Shown piece by piece: positions 6,227-12,888 of a DNA stretch of 15,710 nucleotides. The translations under genes and the position numbers were made by a program. The DNA comes from JAFMIT01 sp044341215 (lineage in GTDB: Bacteria; Actinomycetota; Actinomycetes; S36-B12; UBA5976), in NCBI GenBank assembly GCA_044341215.1, contig JBIISC010000021.1, positions 1-15,710 on the forward strand, in the 5' to 3' direction. A model generated the notes under the pieces. The model worked only from the letters and a program-made list of their open reading frames with translations, had not been told where the DNA came from and made no database searches. Every line of letters begins with the position of its first letter. Position 1 is the stretch's first letter.

Positions 6227-7495
6227 ATGAATCGGCCCCTCGTAGGTTGGGATTTAGCCACCTGGCGCATAACGCAATCCGAATCTAGTCTTGCGGCAAA
6301 CGTAGTTGCAATCGCAGAAATTGGTGGCAGGGTTGAGGCCTCCGCTTTAATTCCGAGAATCGCCAAACTTGTTGAGGCTTATCCGATTCTAACAATGGGT
6401 ATCAGTGATTCTGCACCAGTTTCACTAGAAACGTTACCCGATTTTGATTTCACAAAATATGTTTTTGTGTCGGGTCAAGACGTCGTTGCCATAGCGACGA
6501 ATCTTTCGAATTTGCAGATCGGCCCCAATGAATGTTTGTGGCGGCTGCATTTAATACATAGAAACTCTAAGACCTACCTAATATGTGGGATTCACCATGC
6601 CATTGCCGATGGCAATACCGCAATGATGTTGATGCAAACTCTTTTCGACAATCCGCAGTTTCCATCCGAGCAATCTTGGCAACCGCGTGCTGACAACGAT
6701 ATTTATGAAAACATCAAATCTGGAGCCGGGAAAATAGTTGGTCGCTTAACTCGAGACCCTGTGGGCTTGGCTAACGATTTGAATGTGATGGTGCAAAGTC
6801 TTACAAGGCTCATTTCTTTTTCAAACAGCCCGGCTCAACGTGAAACTAGTTCAAATTTGCGCGCATCTTTTTTGAAAATAGATAAGCGCCAAATGCAGAA
6901 TATTGTTCGCGGAAATCAAATCAGCAATCATGACGTTTTAGTTGCATTAGTTGTAAATGCGCTTCAAAGGTACTTCAATGGAATAGATGTCAGTAAGAAA
7001 TCTATTATTGCGAACATTCCTGTTGCTATGAATCTCGATGATGCTGCGGCCAACAAGTTAGTTGTAGCGCGAATTGATTTCGATACCCAATTGCAGTCAA
7101 CAAGTGATTTGATGAAGATAAGTCGCCAAAAACTACGAAGTTGGCGCAGCGAACCTAGTTTGGCTCTTGCGTCGCAATTGATTAACGCATCCCAGCTAGT
7201 TCCAATCGATTGGATCACCAAGACGCTCAAGACGTCAGATGCGACGATTAGTACCCTGATTGGCAGTTCAGCGCCAAAAAGAATTTTGGGTTACGAGCTA
7301 AAAGGCGTATGGCCGCTAGTGCCACCTATCGGTGCTGCTCTAAATTTCACATCAGTGACGGTCGGGGACTATGTCCACATTGGCTTGGCTATCGATTCAT
7401 TGGTTTTGGAAAATAGCCAACTGTGGTCAAAGTCCTTTGAAGAAGCGGCCTTAGAGGTCTTTGGTGCTAAGATTTTCGAACAAATATTCGAATAA
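6227..7495 (+). CDS. WS/DGAT-family acyltransferase (wax ester synthase / diacylglycerol acyltransferase-like)
   Basis: A 422-residue member of the bifunctional wax ester synthase/acyl-CoA:diacylglycerol acyltransferase family. The catalytic motif HHxxxDG is intact (HHAIADG, residues 123-129), preceded by CLWRLHLI (103-110), which equals the usual PLWxLHL. NHDVLVALVVNALQRYF (234-250) matches the family's helix after the N-terminal condensation-like domain. The C-terminal DUF1298-like part is visible in GYELKGVWPLVPPIGAALNF (355-374) and HIGLAID (384-390). It is somewhat shorter than the typical 450-480 residues. The segment that is usually SNVPGP reads STLIGSSAP, so that motif is altered. The enzyme would esterify an acyl-CoA to an alcohol or diacylglycerol at the membrane, but the true acceptor is unknown. 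It sits 2 nt after yebC, likely in that operon. This is an unusual place, since yebC is normally close to ruvC. Its last codons contain a predicted SOS box. Confidence 0.85.
   Translation: MNRPLVGWDLATWRITQSESSLAANVVAIAEIGGRVEASALIPRIAKLVEAYPILTMGISDSAPVSLETLPDFDFTKYVFVSGQDVVAIATNLSNLQIGPNECLWRLHLIHRNSKTYLICGIHHAIADGNTAMMLMQTLFDNPQFPSEQSWQPRADNDIYENIKSGAGKIVGRLTRDPVGLANDLNVMVQSLTRLISFSNSPAQRETSSNLRASFLKIDKRQMQNIVRGNQISNHDVLVALVVNALQRYFNGIDVSKKSIIANIPVAMNLDDAAANKLVVARIDFDTQLQSTSDLMKISRQKLRSWRSEPSLALASQLINASQLVPIDWITKTLKTSDATISTLIGSSAPKRILGYELKGVWPLVPPIGAALNFTSVTVGDYVHIGLAIDSLVLENSQLWSKSFEEAALEVFGAKIFEQIFE
7475..7492 (+). promoter_or_regulatory. Predicted LexA (SOS) box upstream of ruvC
   Basis: TTCGAACAAATATTCGAA is an inverted repeat. 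Its core TCGAAC-AAAT-ATTCGA (7476-7491) differs at one position from the actinobacterial SOS consensus TCGAAC-N4-GTTCGA. It lies over the last codons of the acyltransferase gene, with its centre about 73 nt before the ruvC ATG. LexA control of ruv genes is known in several bacteria. The site should repress ruvCAB until DNA damage. The match is seen; binding is inferred. Confidence 0.65.
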
Positions 7496-7513
7496 AGCCT
7501 GTTAATCCGACCT

Positions 7514-7542
7514 TTTACGCTCAAATTTCCCTACGCTAAGGC
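7514..7542 (+). promoter_or_regulatory. Candidate ruvC promoter region
   Basis: The 61-nt gap between the acyltransferase gene and ruvC has TTTACG (7514-7519) and TAAGGC (7537-7542) at 17-bp spacing. TACGCT (7532-7537) is an alternative TANNNT -10 box. TACGCT is also repeated at 7516-7521, 16 bp earlier. None is a strong consensus, so only the presence of a promoter somewhere in this gap is likely. Confidence 0.3.
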
Positions 7543-7556
7543 TCTTAAGGAGTGTT

Positions 7557-8075
7557 ATGCGAGTTCTTGGGATTGATCCTGGCCTCACCCGGTGTGGAGT
7601 TGGAATAGTTGATTCTGCCCCTGGGAGAGTGGTCAAACTTGTTCACGTGGATGTAATCAAATCCGCCACAGATTTACCACTTGAAAAGCGCCTCGCACTG
7701 ATTCACTTCGAACTGTCAGATTTGATAGCTCGCTTTGCTCCAGATGCAATCGCAATTGAGCGAGTTTTCGCACAAGCCAACGTCCGTACTGTGATGGGAA
7801 CAGCACAGGTATCGGGTTTAGGTTTACTTCTAGCTGCGCAGCTGAATATTCCTGTTCAGACCTACACGCCCTCCGAAGTAAAAGCAGCTGTATCAGGAAA
7901 TGGCCGAGCGGATAAGAACCAAGTAACCTCGATGGTAACTCGAATTTTGAACCTGGATGTAGCGCCTAAACCTGCTGACGCTGCTGATGCGCTAGCAATC
8001 GCAATCTGTCATTCCTGGCGAGGTGCAAGTATGCAAAGAATTGCACAAGCCGCTCAAAGGATTAGCAATGATTAG
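7557..8075 (+). CDS. ruvC: Holliday junction resolvase RuvC
   Basis: A 172-residue RNase H-fold endonuclease that cuts Holliday junctions symmetrically after RuvAB branch migration. All four acidic catalytic residues are visible: D7 in GIDPGL, E68 in AIERVF, and D141 and D144 in PADAADALAIAICH. FAQANVRTVMGTAQVSG (71-87) is the usual helix and loop after the second acid. The ATG at 7557 follows a strong AAGGAG (7547-7552) with a 4-nt spacer. This is the first gene after the SOS box and a 61-nt gap, so it begins the ruvCAB unit. The end overlaps ruvA by 8 nt. Confidence 0.97.
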   Translation: MRVLGIDPGLTRCGVGIVDSAPGRVVKLVHVDVIKSATDLPLEKRLALIHFELSDLIARFAPDAIAIERVFAQANVRTVMGTAQVSGLGLLLAAQLNIPVQTYTPSEVKAAVSGNGRADKNQVTSMVTRILNLDVAPKPADAADALAIAICHSWRGASMQRIAQAAQRISND

Positions 8076-8649
8076 TTTTTTACGCGGAGTAGTTGCAGAT
8101 ATATCAGCCGCGAATATGGTTATCGACGTCAATGGAGTTGGTTACAACATAATCGTTACGCCTAACGTTTTGCAAAGTGCAAAAATAGGCTCGGAGATAT
8201 CAATCCCAGTCGTTCTTGTAGTGCGAGAAGAATCGATGACTTTCTATGGTTTTGCAAACGGTGAAGAGAGAAGAATATTTGAACTATTGCAAACAGTTAA
8301 TGGAGTTGGCCCAAAACTTGCCTTAACAATTTTGGCTGCAACGACTAGTGAGAATTTGGCAGATGCAATCTCAAGTAATGATGAGAGCGCTCTCACAAGA
8401 ATTCCTGGCGTGGGCAAGAAGAGTGCGGCAAGATTGATTTTGGAACTTGGTGACAAATTCGGAACTAAGGCAACCGCTAGAACTGGATGGCAATCCGAAG
8501 TCCACGATGCACTCACTGCACTTGGCTGGAGCAGTAAAGAAGCAAGCGGTGCTGTCCAATCGGTGACAGAAAAGAATCTGCCACATAAATCAGTTCCTCA
8601 GGCATTGAAATCAGCTCTAGAGTTACTTAACAGAATTGGTAGAGCTTGA
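8068..8649 (+). CDS. ruvA: Holliday junction branch migration protein RuvA
   Basis: A 193-residue protein of normal length. Domain I (about 1-63) is the OB fold (MISFLRGVVADIS, NGVGYNI). Domain II holds two helix-hairpin-helix motifs, TVNGVGPKLAL (76-86) and RIPGVGKKSAARL (111-123), which grip the junction backbone. Domain III (about 144-190) starts VHDALTALGW and binds RuvB. I chose the ATG at 8068, because the family starts MI-(A/S)-x-LRG and AAAGGA (8056-8061) lies 6 nt upstream. The frame is open to an ATG at 8023, but that extension merely overlaps ruvC. The gene overlaps the end of ruvC by 8 nt, and its TGA shares a base with the ruvB ATG (TGATG). Confidence 0.96.
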   Translation: MISFLRGVVADISAANMVIDVNGVGYNIIVTPNVLQSAKIGSEISIPVVLVVREESMTFYGFANGEERRIFELLQTVNGVGPKLALTILAATTSENLADAISSNDESALTRIPGVGKKSAARLILELGDKFGTKATARTGWQSEVHDALTALGWSSKEASGAVQSVTEKNLPHKSVPQALKSALELLNRIGRA

Positions 8650-9674
8650 TGAGCGAAGATTTTGAAGTTGATTCAGCAGTCGATGCAAATTTGCATGAAG
8701 AAGATCAATCTGTGGAAACGGCTTTGCGTCCAAAATCCATAATTGAATTTATTGGACAACTAAGAGTTCGCGAACAACTTGGATTAGTCCTCTCTGCTGC
8801 CCGAGCCCGCGGTAAATCTGCTGACCATTTACTTTTTAGCGGTCCACCAGGTCTTGGTAAGACAACTCTGGCAAACATTGTGGCAAGCGAGATGGGCGCT
8901 CCAATTCGCATTACATCAGGCCCTGCAATTACGCATGCAGGCGATTTGGCGGCTGTGCTTAGTTCCTTAACTGATGGCGAAATTCTTTTTATAGACGAAA
9001 TTCACCGGATAGCAAAACCTGCTGCCGAATTACTTTATGTGGCGATGGAAGATTTTCGAGTCGACGTAATGATTGGTAAGGGGCCGGGCGCTACAGCGAT
9101 ACCGTTGCAACTTCCGCAATTCACGTTAATTGGAGCGACCACGCGTGTTGGACTGCTTCCAAATCCTCTTAGGGATCGTTTCGGTTTTACTGCGCATTTG
9201 GATTTCTACGAAAATGATGAACTATCTGAGGTTGTAAAGCGATCGGCCGGGCTACTTCATCTAGATATTTCAATTGAAGCCACAAACGAAATTGGTAGAC
9301 GTTCGCGAGGAACCCCACGCATCGCAAATCGATTGCTTCGTCGTGTACGGGACTTCAACGAAGTTCACGGTCAGGGCAGTATTGACCTAAAGCAAACCCA
9401 AAGCGCTCTAGAGCTATATGAAGTCGATGCAGTTGGATTAGACAGATTAGATCGTGTTGTTTTAGAAGCATTAATTACCAAATACAAGGGTGGTCCGGTC
9501 GGGGTCTCTACCTTGGCAATGGCAGTTGGCGAGGAGGTTGGCACCATCGAGGACGTGGCCGAGCCGTTCTTAGTCAGAGCTGGATTTATTGTGAGAACCC
9601 CTCGAGGCAGGCAAGCAACTCCTGCTGGCTGGAGCCATTTAGGGCTAATTGCTCCTGAAAATGCGGGTATTTGA
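8649..9674 (+). CDS. ruvB: Holliday junction branch migration ATPase RuvB
   Basis: A 341-residue AAA+ helicase that drives branch migration as a hexameric ring with RuvA. Walker A is GPPGLGKTT (65-73), Walker B LFIDEIH (113-119), sensor 1 GATTR (162-166), the arginine finger R175 in PLRDRFG, and sensor 2 GTPRIANRLLRRVRDF (221-236). The C-terminal winged helix (about 260-335) binds DNA and ends with RTPRGRQATPAGWSHLGL. The N-terminal 20 residues are acidic, as in other actinobacterial RuvB proteins. Start: ATG at 8649 (TGATG with ruvA). A TTG directly before it is in frame but less likely. No yajC follows; secD comes next. Confidence 0.97.
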   Translation: MSEDFEVDSAVDANLHEEDQSVETALRPKSIIEFIGQLRVREQLGLVLSAARARGKSADHLLFSGPPGLGKTTLANIVASEMGAPIRITSGPAITHAGDLAAVLSSLTDGEILFIDEIHRIAKPAAELLYVAMEDFRVDVMIGKGPGATAIPLQLPQFTLIGATTRVGLLPNPLRDRFGFTAHLDFYENDELSEVVKRSAGLLHLDISIEATNEIGRRSRGTPRIANRLLRRVRDFNEVHGQGSIDLKQTQSALELYEVDAVGLDRLDRVVLEALITKYKGGPVGVSTLAMAVGEEVGTIEDVAEPFLVRAGFIVRTPRGRQATPAGWSHLGLIAPENAGI

Positions 9675-9711
9675 ACTAGCGGTCCGAGCTGCTAGGCCTG
9701 TCCCTTAAACT
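9671..9711 (+). promoter_or_regulatory. Candidate promoter before secD
   Basis: The 65-nt gap after ruvB has two weak options. One is TTGAAC (9671-9676) with TAGGCC (9693-9698), spacer 16. The other is a -10 box TAAACT (9706-9711) that would start transcription near 9718, giving a leader of about 20 nt before the GTG start. Neither has a strong partner element, so this only suggests that secD-secF-apt may have its own promoter. Confidence 0.3.
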
Positions 9712-9739
9712 TTGCCGCTTGAACGAAAGGGCACTCTCT

Positions 9740-11272
9740 GTGGCTTCAAAAAACGCTGGCTCAACCGCGCGCCCGCTCATCGCACTCACACTCGCAACTC
9801 TGAGTATCTGTCTTTGGGCATTTTGGCCAGGTTCTGAATCGAATTCTCCAAAACTTGGTTTGGATCTTCGAGGTGGTACTCAAGTTCGACTTACCCCCAA
9901 AGCAGTTTCCGGTGGTGTAATCACCGATAGCCAACTTGGTCAAGCTGTAAACATTATTCGCCAACGTGTTAATGGTTTAGGTGTTGCTGAAGCAGAGGTT
10001 GCTACTGAAGGTAGTGGGAACAACGCTGCTATCTTGGTTTCAATTCCAGGAATTTCACAGCAAGGCATCGCTGATATTTTAAAGCAGACTGCTTTGCTTT
10101 CTTTCCGCCCAGTGGAAGCAGAAGCTGTAAGTTCTGTTCCAACAGCGAATCCTTCTGATTTAATCGCACCTGTATCAGCCGATACGAACAGTGCAGAATT
10201 GCAAAACGCTTTCAAAGTTATTGATTGCACCAACCCAGCCACGCGTCAAGGTGGAGAAATTGAAGACTCCACTAAATGGATTGTGACCTGCTCTCGAGAC
10301 GGTTCGGTTAAGTATCTTCTACAGCCAGCATTCATTAAAGGTGAGTCGATTACTGATGCGCGCGCTGAGATCCCACAGAATTCCGCTGCTTGGCAAGTGA
10401 GCCTTGATTTTAACGACGAAGGTAGTGCTCAGCTTGCTGACGCTTCAAATCTGCTTTACAAAAAGACTTCACCACAAAATCAGTTTGCTATCGTTATTGA
10501 TGGAATGGTTTTCTCATCGCCATACTTTTCTGAACCTATCCTTGGCGGAAGCGCGTCAATCACTGGCCAGTTCACTCAAGCTCAGGCAAATGAGCTTTCC
10601 TCTGTTCTGCGATACGGGTCATTGCCGCTAACTCTTGAATTAGCAGAAGTCACTTCTCTATCTCCAACCCTAGGTCAAGGCCAGTTAGACGCGGGAATTT
10701 TGGCTGGTGCGCTCGGTTTGTTCTTAGTCATGATCTATCTACTGTTCTACTACCGCGCCTTGGGACTTGTTGCAGTTTTTTCTTTAGTTGTAGCAGCAAT
10801 TATCACTTATGCATCCGTAGTTGCACTGGGTAAACAAATTGGATTCACACTAACTTTGGCTGGTATTGCCGGTGCAATTGTGGCTGTTGGTATTACCGCG
10901 GACTCTTTCATTGTTTACTTTGAGCGAATCCGAGATGAAATTCGTGAAGGTAAGAGCCTTAAGACCGCTGTCAACTCTGGCTGGACACGGGCGAGACGAA
11001 CAATTTTGGTGGCCGACTTTGTCTCACTACTCGCTGCAGTTGTTTTATATGTTCTGAGCATCGGCAGTGTTCGTGGATTTGCGTTCACACTTGGCCTAAC
11101 AACGTTGATTGATATTTTTGTTGCGTTGCTGTTTAGCAGGCCGATGGTTTTGGTTTTCACCCGCAGCAAATGGTTCGCTTCTGGCTCACCTATGACCGGA
11201 CTGAATGCAGGTCGAATTGGGCAAATACACGCAACTAATGCTGAAGTTCTAGCAGAAAGCGCAGTTAAATAA
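9740..11272 (+). CDS. secD: Protein translocase subunit SecD
   Basis: A 510-residue RND-type membrane protein that uses proton-motive force to help pull proteins out of SecYEG. Membrane segment 1 is at about 12-29, followed by LGLDLRGGTQ (39-48), the conserved SecD motif, and a large P1 domain outside the membrane. TGQFTQAQANELSSVLRYGSLPLTL precedes the remaining five membrane segments, which include TLGQGQLDAGILAGALGLFLV and IVAVGITADSFIVYFERIRDE, another SecD signature. I prefer the GTG at 9740, because GAAAGG (about 9725-9730) lies upstream at a suitable distance. A TTG at 9719 is in frame but has no ribosome binding site. The small gene yajC, which often precedes secD, is missing here. 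SecF starts 2 nt after the stop. Confidence 0.93.
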   Translation: MASKNAGSTARPLIALTLATLSICLWAFWPGSESNSPKLGLDLRGGTQVRLTPKAVSGGVITDSQLGQAVNIIRQRVNGLGVAEAEVATEGSGNNAAILVSIPGISQQGIADILKQTALLSFRPVEAEAVSSVPTANPSDLIAPVSADTNSAELQNAFKVIDCTNPATRQGGEIEDSTKWIVTCSRDGSVKYLLQPAFIKGESITDARAEIPQNSAAWQVSLDFNDEGSAQLADASNLLYKKTSPQNQFAIVIDGMVFSSPYFSEPILGGSASITGQFTQAQANELSSVLRYGSLPLTLELAEVTSLSPTLGQGQLDAGILAGALGLFLVMIYLLFYYRALGLVAVFSLVVAAIITYASVVALGKQIGFTLTLAGIAGAIVAVGITADSFIVYFERIRDEIREGKSLKTAVNSGWTRARRTILVADFVSLLAAVVLYVLSIGSVRGFAFTLGLTTLIDIFVALLFSRPMVLVFTRSKWFASGSPMTGLNAGRIGQIHATNAEVLAESAVK

Positions 11273-11274
11273 CC

Positions 11275-12342
11275 ATGAGCAAACTAGGAACTTTAGGTGG
11301 CCGTCTTTACCGTGGCGATGTCTCTTTTGATTTTGTTGGTCGTAAAAAACTTTGGTACACACTTTCAGGCGTGATTTTGATTCTTGCCGCGGTTGGGCTC
11401 TTTGGCCGAGGATTGAATCTTGGAATTGAATTTAAAGGTGGCGCCGAATTCCAGGTTGTTTCATCAACATCTGGCGTAGATCAAGCTAAGACTGTGGCTA
11501 TTGATGCGGGTGTTGAAAATCCAATTGTTACGCAACTTGGAAATGGCACAATTCGAATTCAAACCCCAGAACTAGAGCAAGACGTACGTAATACGTTAGT
11601 TGCCAACTTGGCGACATCGTTCAATGTGGATCAAGGTGAAGTGAGAGTCCAAATTGTCGGTCCATCTTGGGGCTCTGACATCACAGGGAAAGCGCTGAAC
11701 GCACTGGTTGTGTTTTTAGTTCTTGTCTCTTTGTTCTTGGCGGTAATGTTTGAATGGCGCATGGCAGTAGCGGCGCTAGTCGCACTTGTTCATGACGTTG
11801 TAATCACTATTGGCATTTATGCTCTAACAGGCTTTGAAGTAACTCCGGCTACCGTTATTGGCGTGTTGACTATTCTCGGATTCTCTTTGTATGACACAGT
11901 CGTCGTGTTTGATAAAGTAAAAGAAAACACAAAGAACCTAACGCGACAAAATCGTTTTTCATACTCCGGGGCTGCAAACCTCGCGTTGAATCAAACTTTG
12001 GTACGTTCAATCAACACATCAATTGTCGCTTTGCTTCCTGTTACTGCAATTTTGATTGTTGGCGCCGGACTTTTAGGCGCCGGAACTTTGCGAGATCTTT
12101 CGCTATCTCTGTTCGTTGGTATGTTGGCTGGTACTTATTCCTCAATTGCAATTGCTACCCCAGTTCTTGCACAATTGAAGGAAAGGGAACCAGAGATGAA
12201 GGCCTTAGCAAAGCGGGCGTCAAACAAGTCGGCTGCAGTTGCCTCAGCTCCTGAAAATTCGGTTAGCATCCAAGCAAATAGTCAGGTTTATGAAACTGGC
12301 CCTCGTAACCAACCTCGACGCAAGTCCCGCAGCAAGCGTTAA
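11275..12342 (+). CDS. secF: Protein translocase subunit SecF
   Basis: A 355-residue partner of SecD with six predicted membrane segments. The N-terminal part has FDFVGRKKLWY, the first membrane segment (about 26-44) and the hallmark LGIEFKGGAEF (49-59). The periplasm-like domain ends IVGPSWGSDITGKAL (127-141), after which membrane segments 2-6 follow. They include VLTILGFSLYDTVVVFDKVKEN (197-218), the family signature, and IVGAGLLGAGTLRDLSLSLFVG. The C-terminal tail is cytosolic and strongly basic (RRKSRSKR at the end), as is common in actinobacteria. The ATG at 11275 lies 2 nt after secD, and apt starts 2 nt after the stop, so the three genes share a message. Confidence 0.95.
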   Translation: MSKLGTLGGRLYRGDVSFDFVGRKKLWYTLSGVILILAAVGLFGRGLNLGIEFKGGAEFQVVSSTSGVDQAKTVAIDAGVENPIVTQLGNGTIRIQTPELEQDVRNTLVANLATSFNVDQGEVRVQIVGPSWGSDITGKALNALVVFLVLVSLFLAVMFEWRMAVAALVALVHDVVITIGIYALTGFEVTPATVIGVLTILGFSLYDTVVVFDKVKENTKNLTRQNRFSYSGAANLALNQTLVRSINTSIVALLPVTAILIVGAGLLGAGTLRDLSLSLFVGMLAGTYSSIAIATPVLAQLKEREPEMKALAKRASNKSAAVASAPENSVSIQANSQVYETGPRNQPRRKSRSKR

Positions 12343-12344
12343 TT

Positions 12345-12866
12345 ATGAGTGCCTTAGATCGCCTAATCCGGGTAATTCCAGACTGGCCTTCGCAGGGCGT
12401 AACGTTTCAAGATTTAACTGGTGTTTTGGCAGATTCTCAGGGTTTACGCGAAATCACTGAGGAGCTTGCCACTCCTTTTGCCAATCAAAAGATTGACGTC
12501 GTTGCGGGCATGGAAGCCCGAGGATTTATTGTCGGAGCAGCGGTTGCTCGTCAGCTTGATGTTGGATTTATCGCGTTGCGTAAAGCTGGCAAGCTTCCAG
12601 GTATCGTTCATAGCGCAACTTACGCTCTGGAGTATGGCACTGCAACACTCCAAGTTCATCAAGAAGATGTAAAACCTGGGACTCGCGTACTGATTATTGA
12701 TGATGTCTTGGCCACTGGTGGAACTGCCAAAGCCGCAGCACAGTTAATCGAAAGTGGCGGGGCAGAGGTTGTTGGTTTTGGCTTTATTCTCGCTTTAGAT
12801 TTCCTAAATGGCTCCGAAAAGATTTCACAATACCCAATTCATTCATTACGCACCATTTATGCTTAG
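12345..12866 (+). CDS. apt: Adenine phosphoribosyltransferase
   Basis: A 173-residue type I phosphoribosyltransferase that converts adenine and PRPP to AMP (purine salvage, cytosol). Motifs: IPDWPSQGVTFQDLT (11-25), which forms the hood and adenine site; GMEARGFIVGAAVA (55-68); RKAGKLPG (79-86); YALEYG (93-98); and the PRPP loop VLIIDDVLATGGTA (115-128). All are as expected. The ATG lies 2 nt after the secF stop. Placement between secF and relA is the ancestral actinobacterial order. The 22 nt between the apt stop and the relA start hold mainly the relA ribosome binding site. Confidence 0.96.
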   Translation: MSALDRLIRVIPDWPSQGVTFQDLTGVLADSQGLREITEELATPFANQKIDVVAGMEARGFIVGAAVARQLDVGFIALRKAGKLPGIVHSATYALEYGTATLQVHQEDVKPGTRVLIIDDVLATGGTAKAAAQLIESGGAEVVGFGFILALDFLNGSEKISQYPIHSLRTIYA

Positions 12867-12875
12867 GGTTTAGTT

Positions 12876-12882
12876 AAGGAGG
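12876..12882 (+). promoter_or_regulatory. Strong ribosome binding site of relA
   Basis: AAGGAGG, seven bases complementary to the usual 16S rRNA 3' end, sits 6 nt before the GTG start of relA. It is the best Shine-Dalgarno sequence in the window and fixes GTG 12889 as the start. It suggests that relA is translated well even when read from the apt message. Confidence 0.8.
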
Positions 12883-12888
12883 TGTAGC

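Noticed and set aside
7496..7543. Possible terminator from AGCCT and AGGCT before ruvC
   Set aside because: The stem would be 5 bp with a loop of about 38 bases and no T tract, which is too weak to call.
9719..9739. TTG at 9719 as a leaderless start of secD
   Set aside because: A -10-like TAAACT would place a transcript start close by, but the GTG at 9740 has a good ribosome binding site and TTG leaderless starts are rare.
12061..12084. Direct repeat GGCGCCGGA, twice, 15 bp apart
   Set aside because: It lies in secF and encodes GAGLLGAG, a conserved glycine-rich stretch of the family. The repeat follows from the protein sequence.
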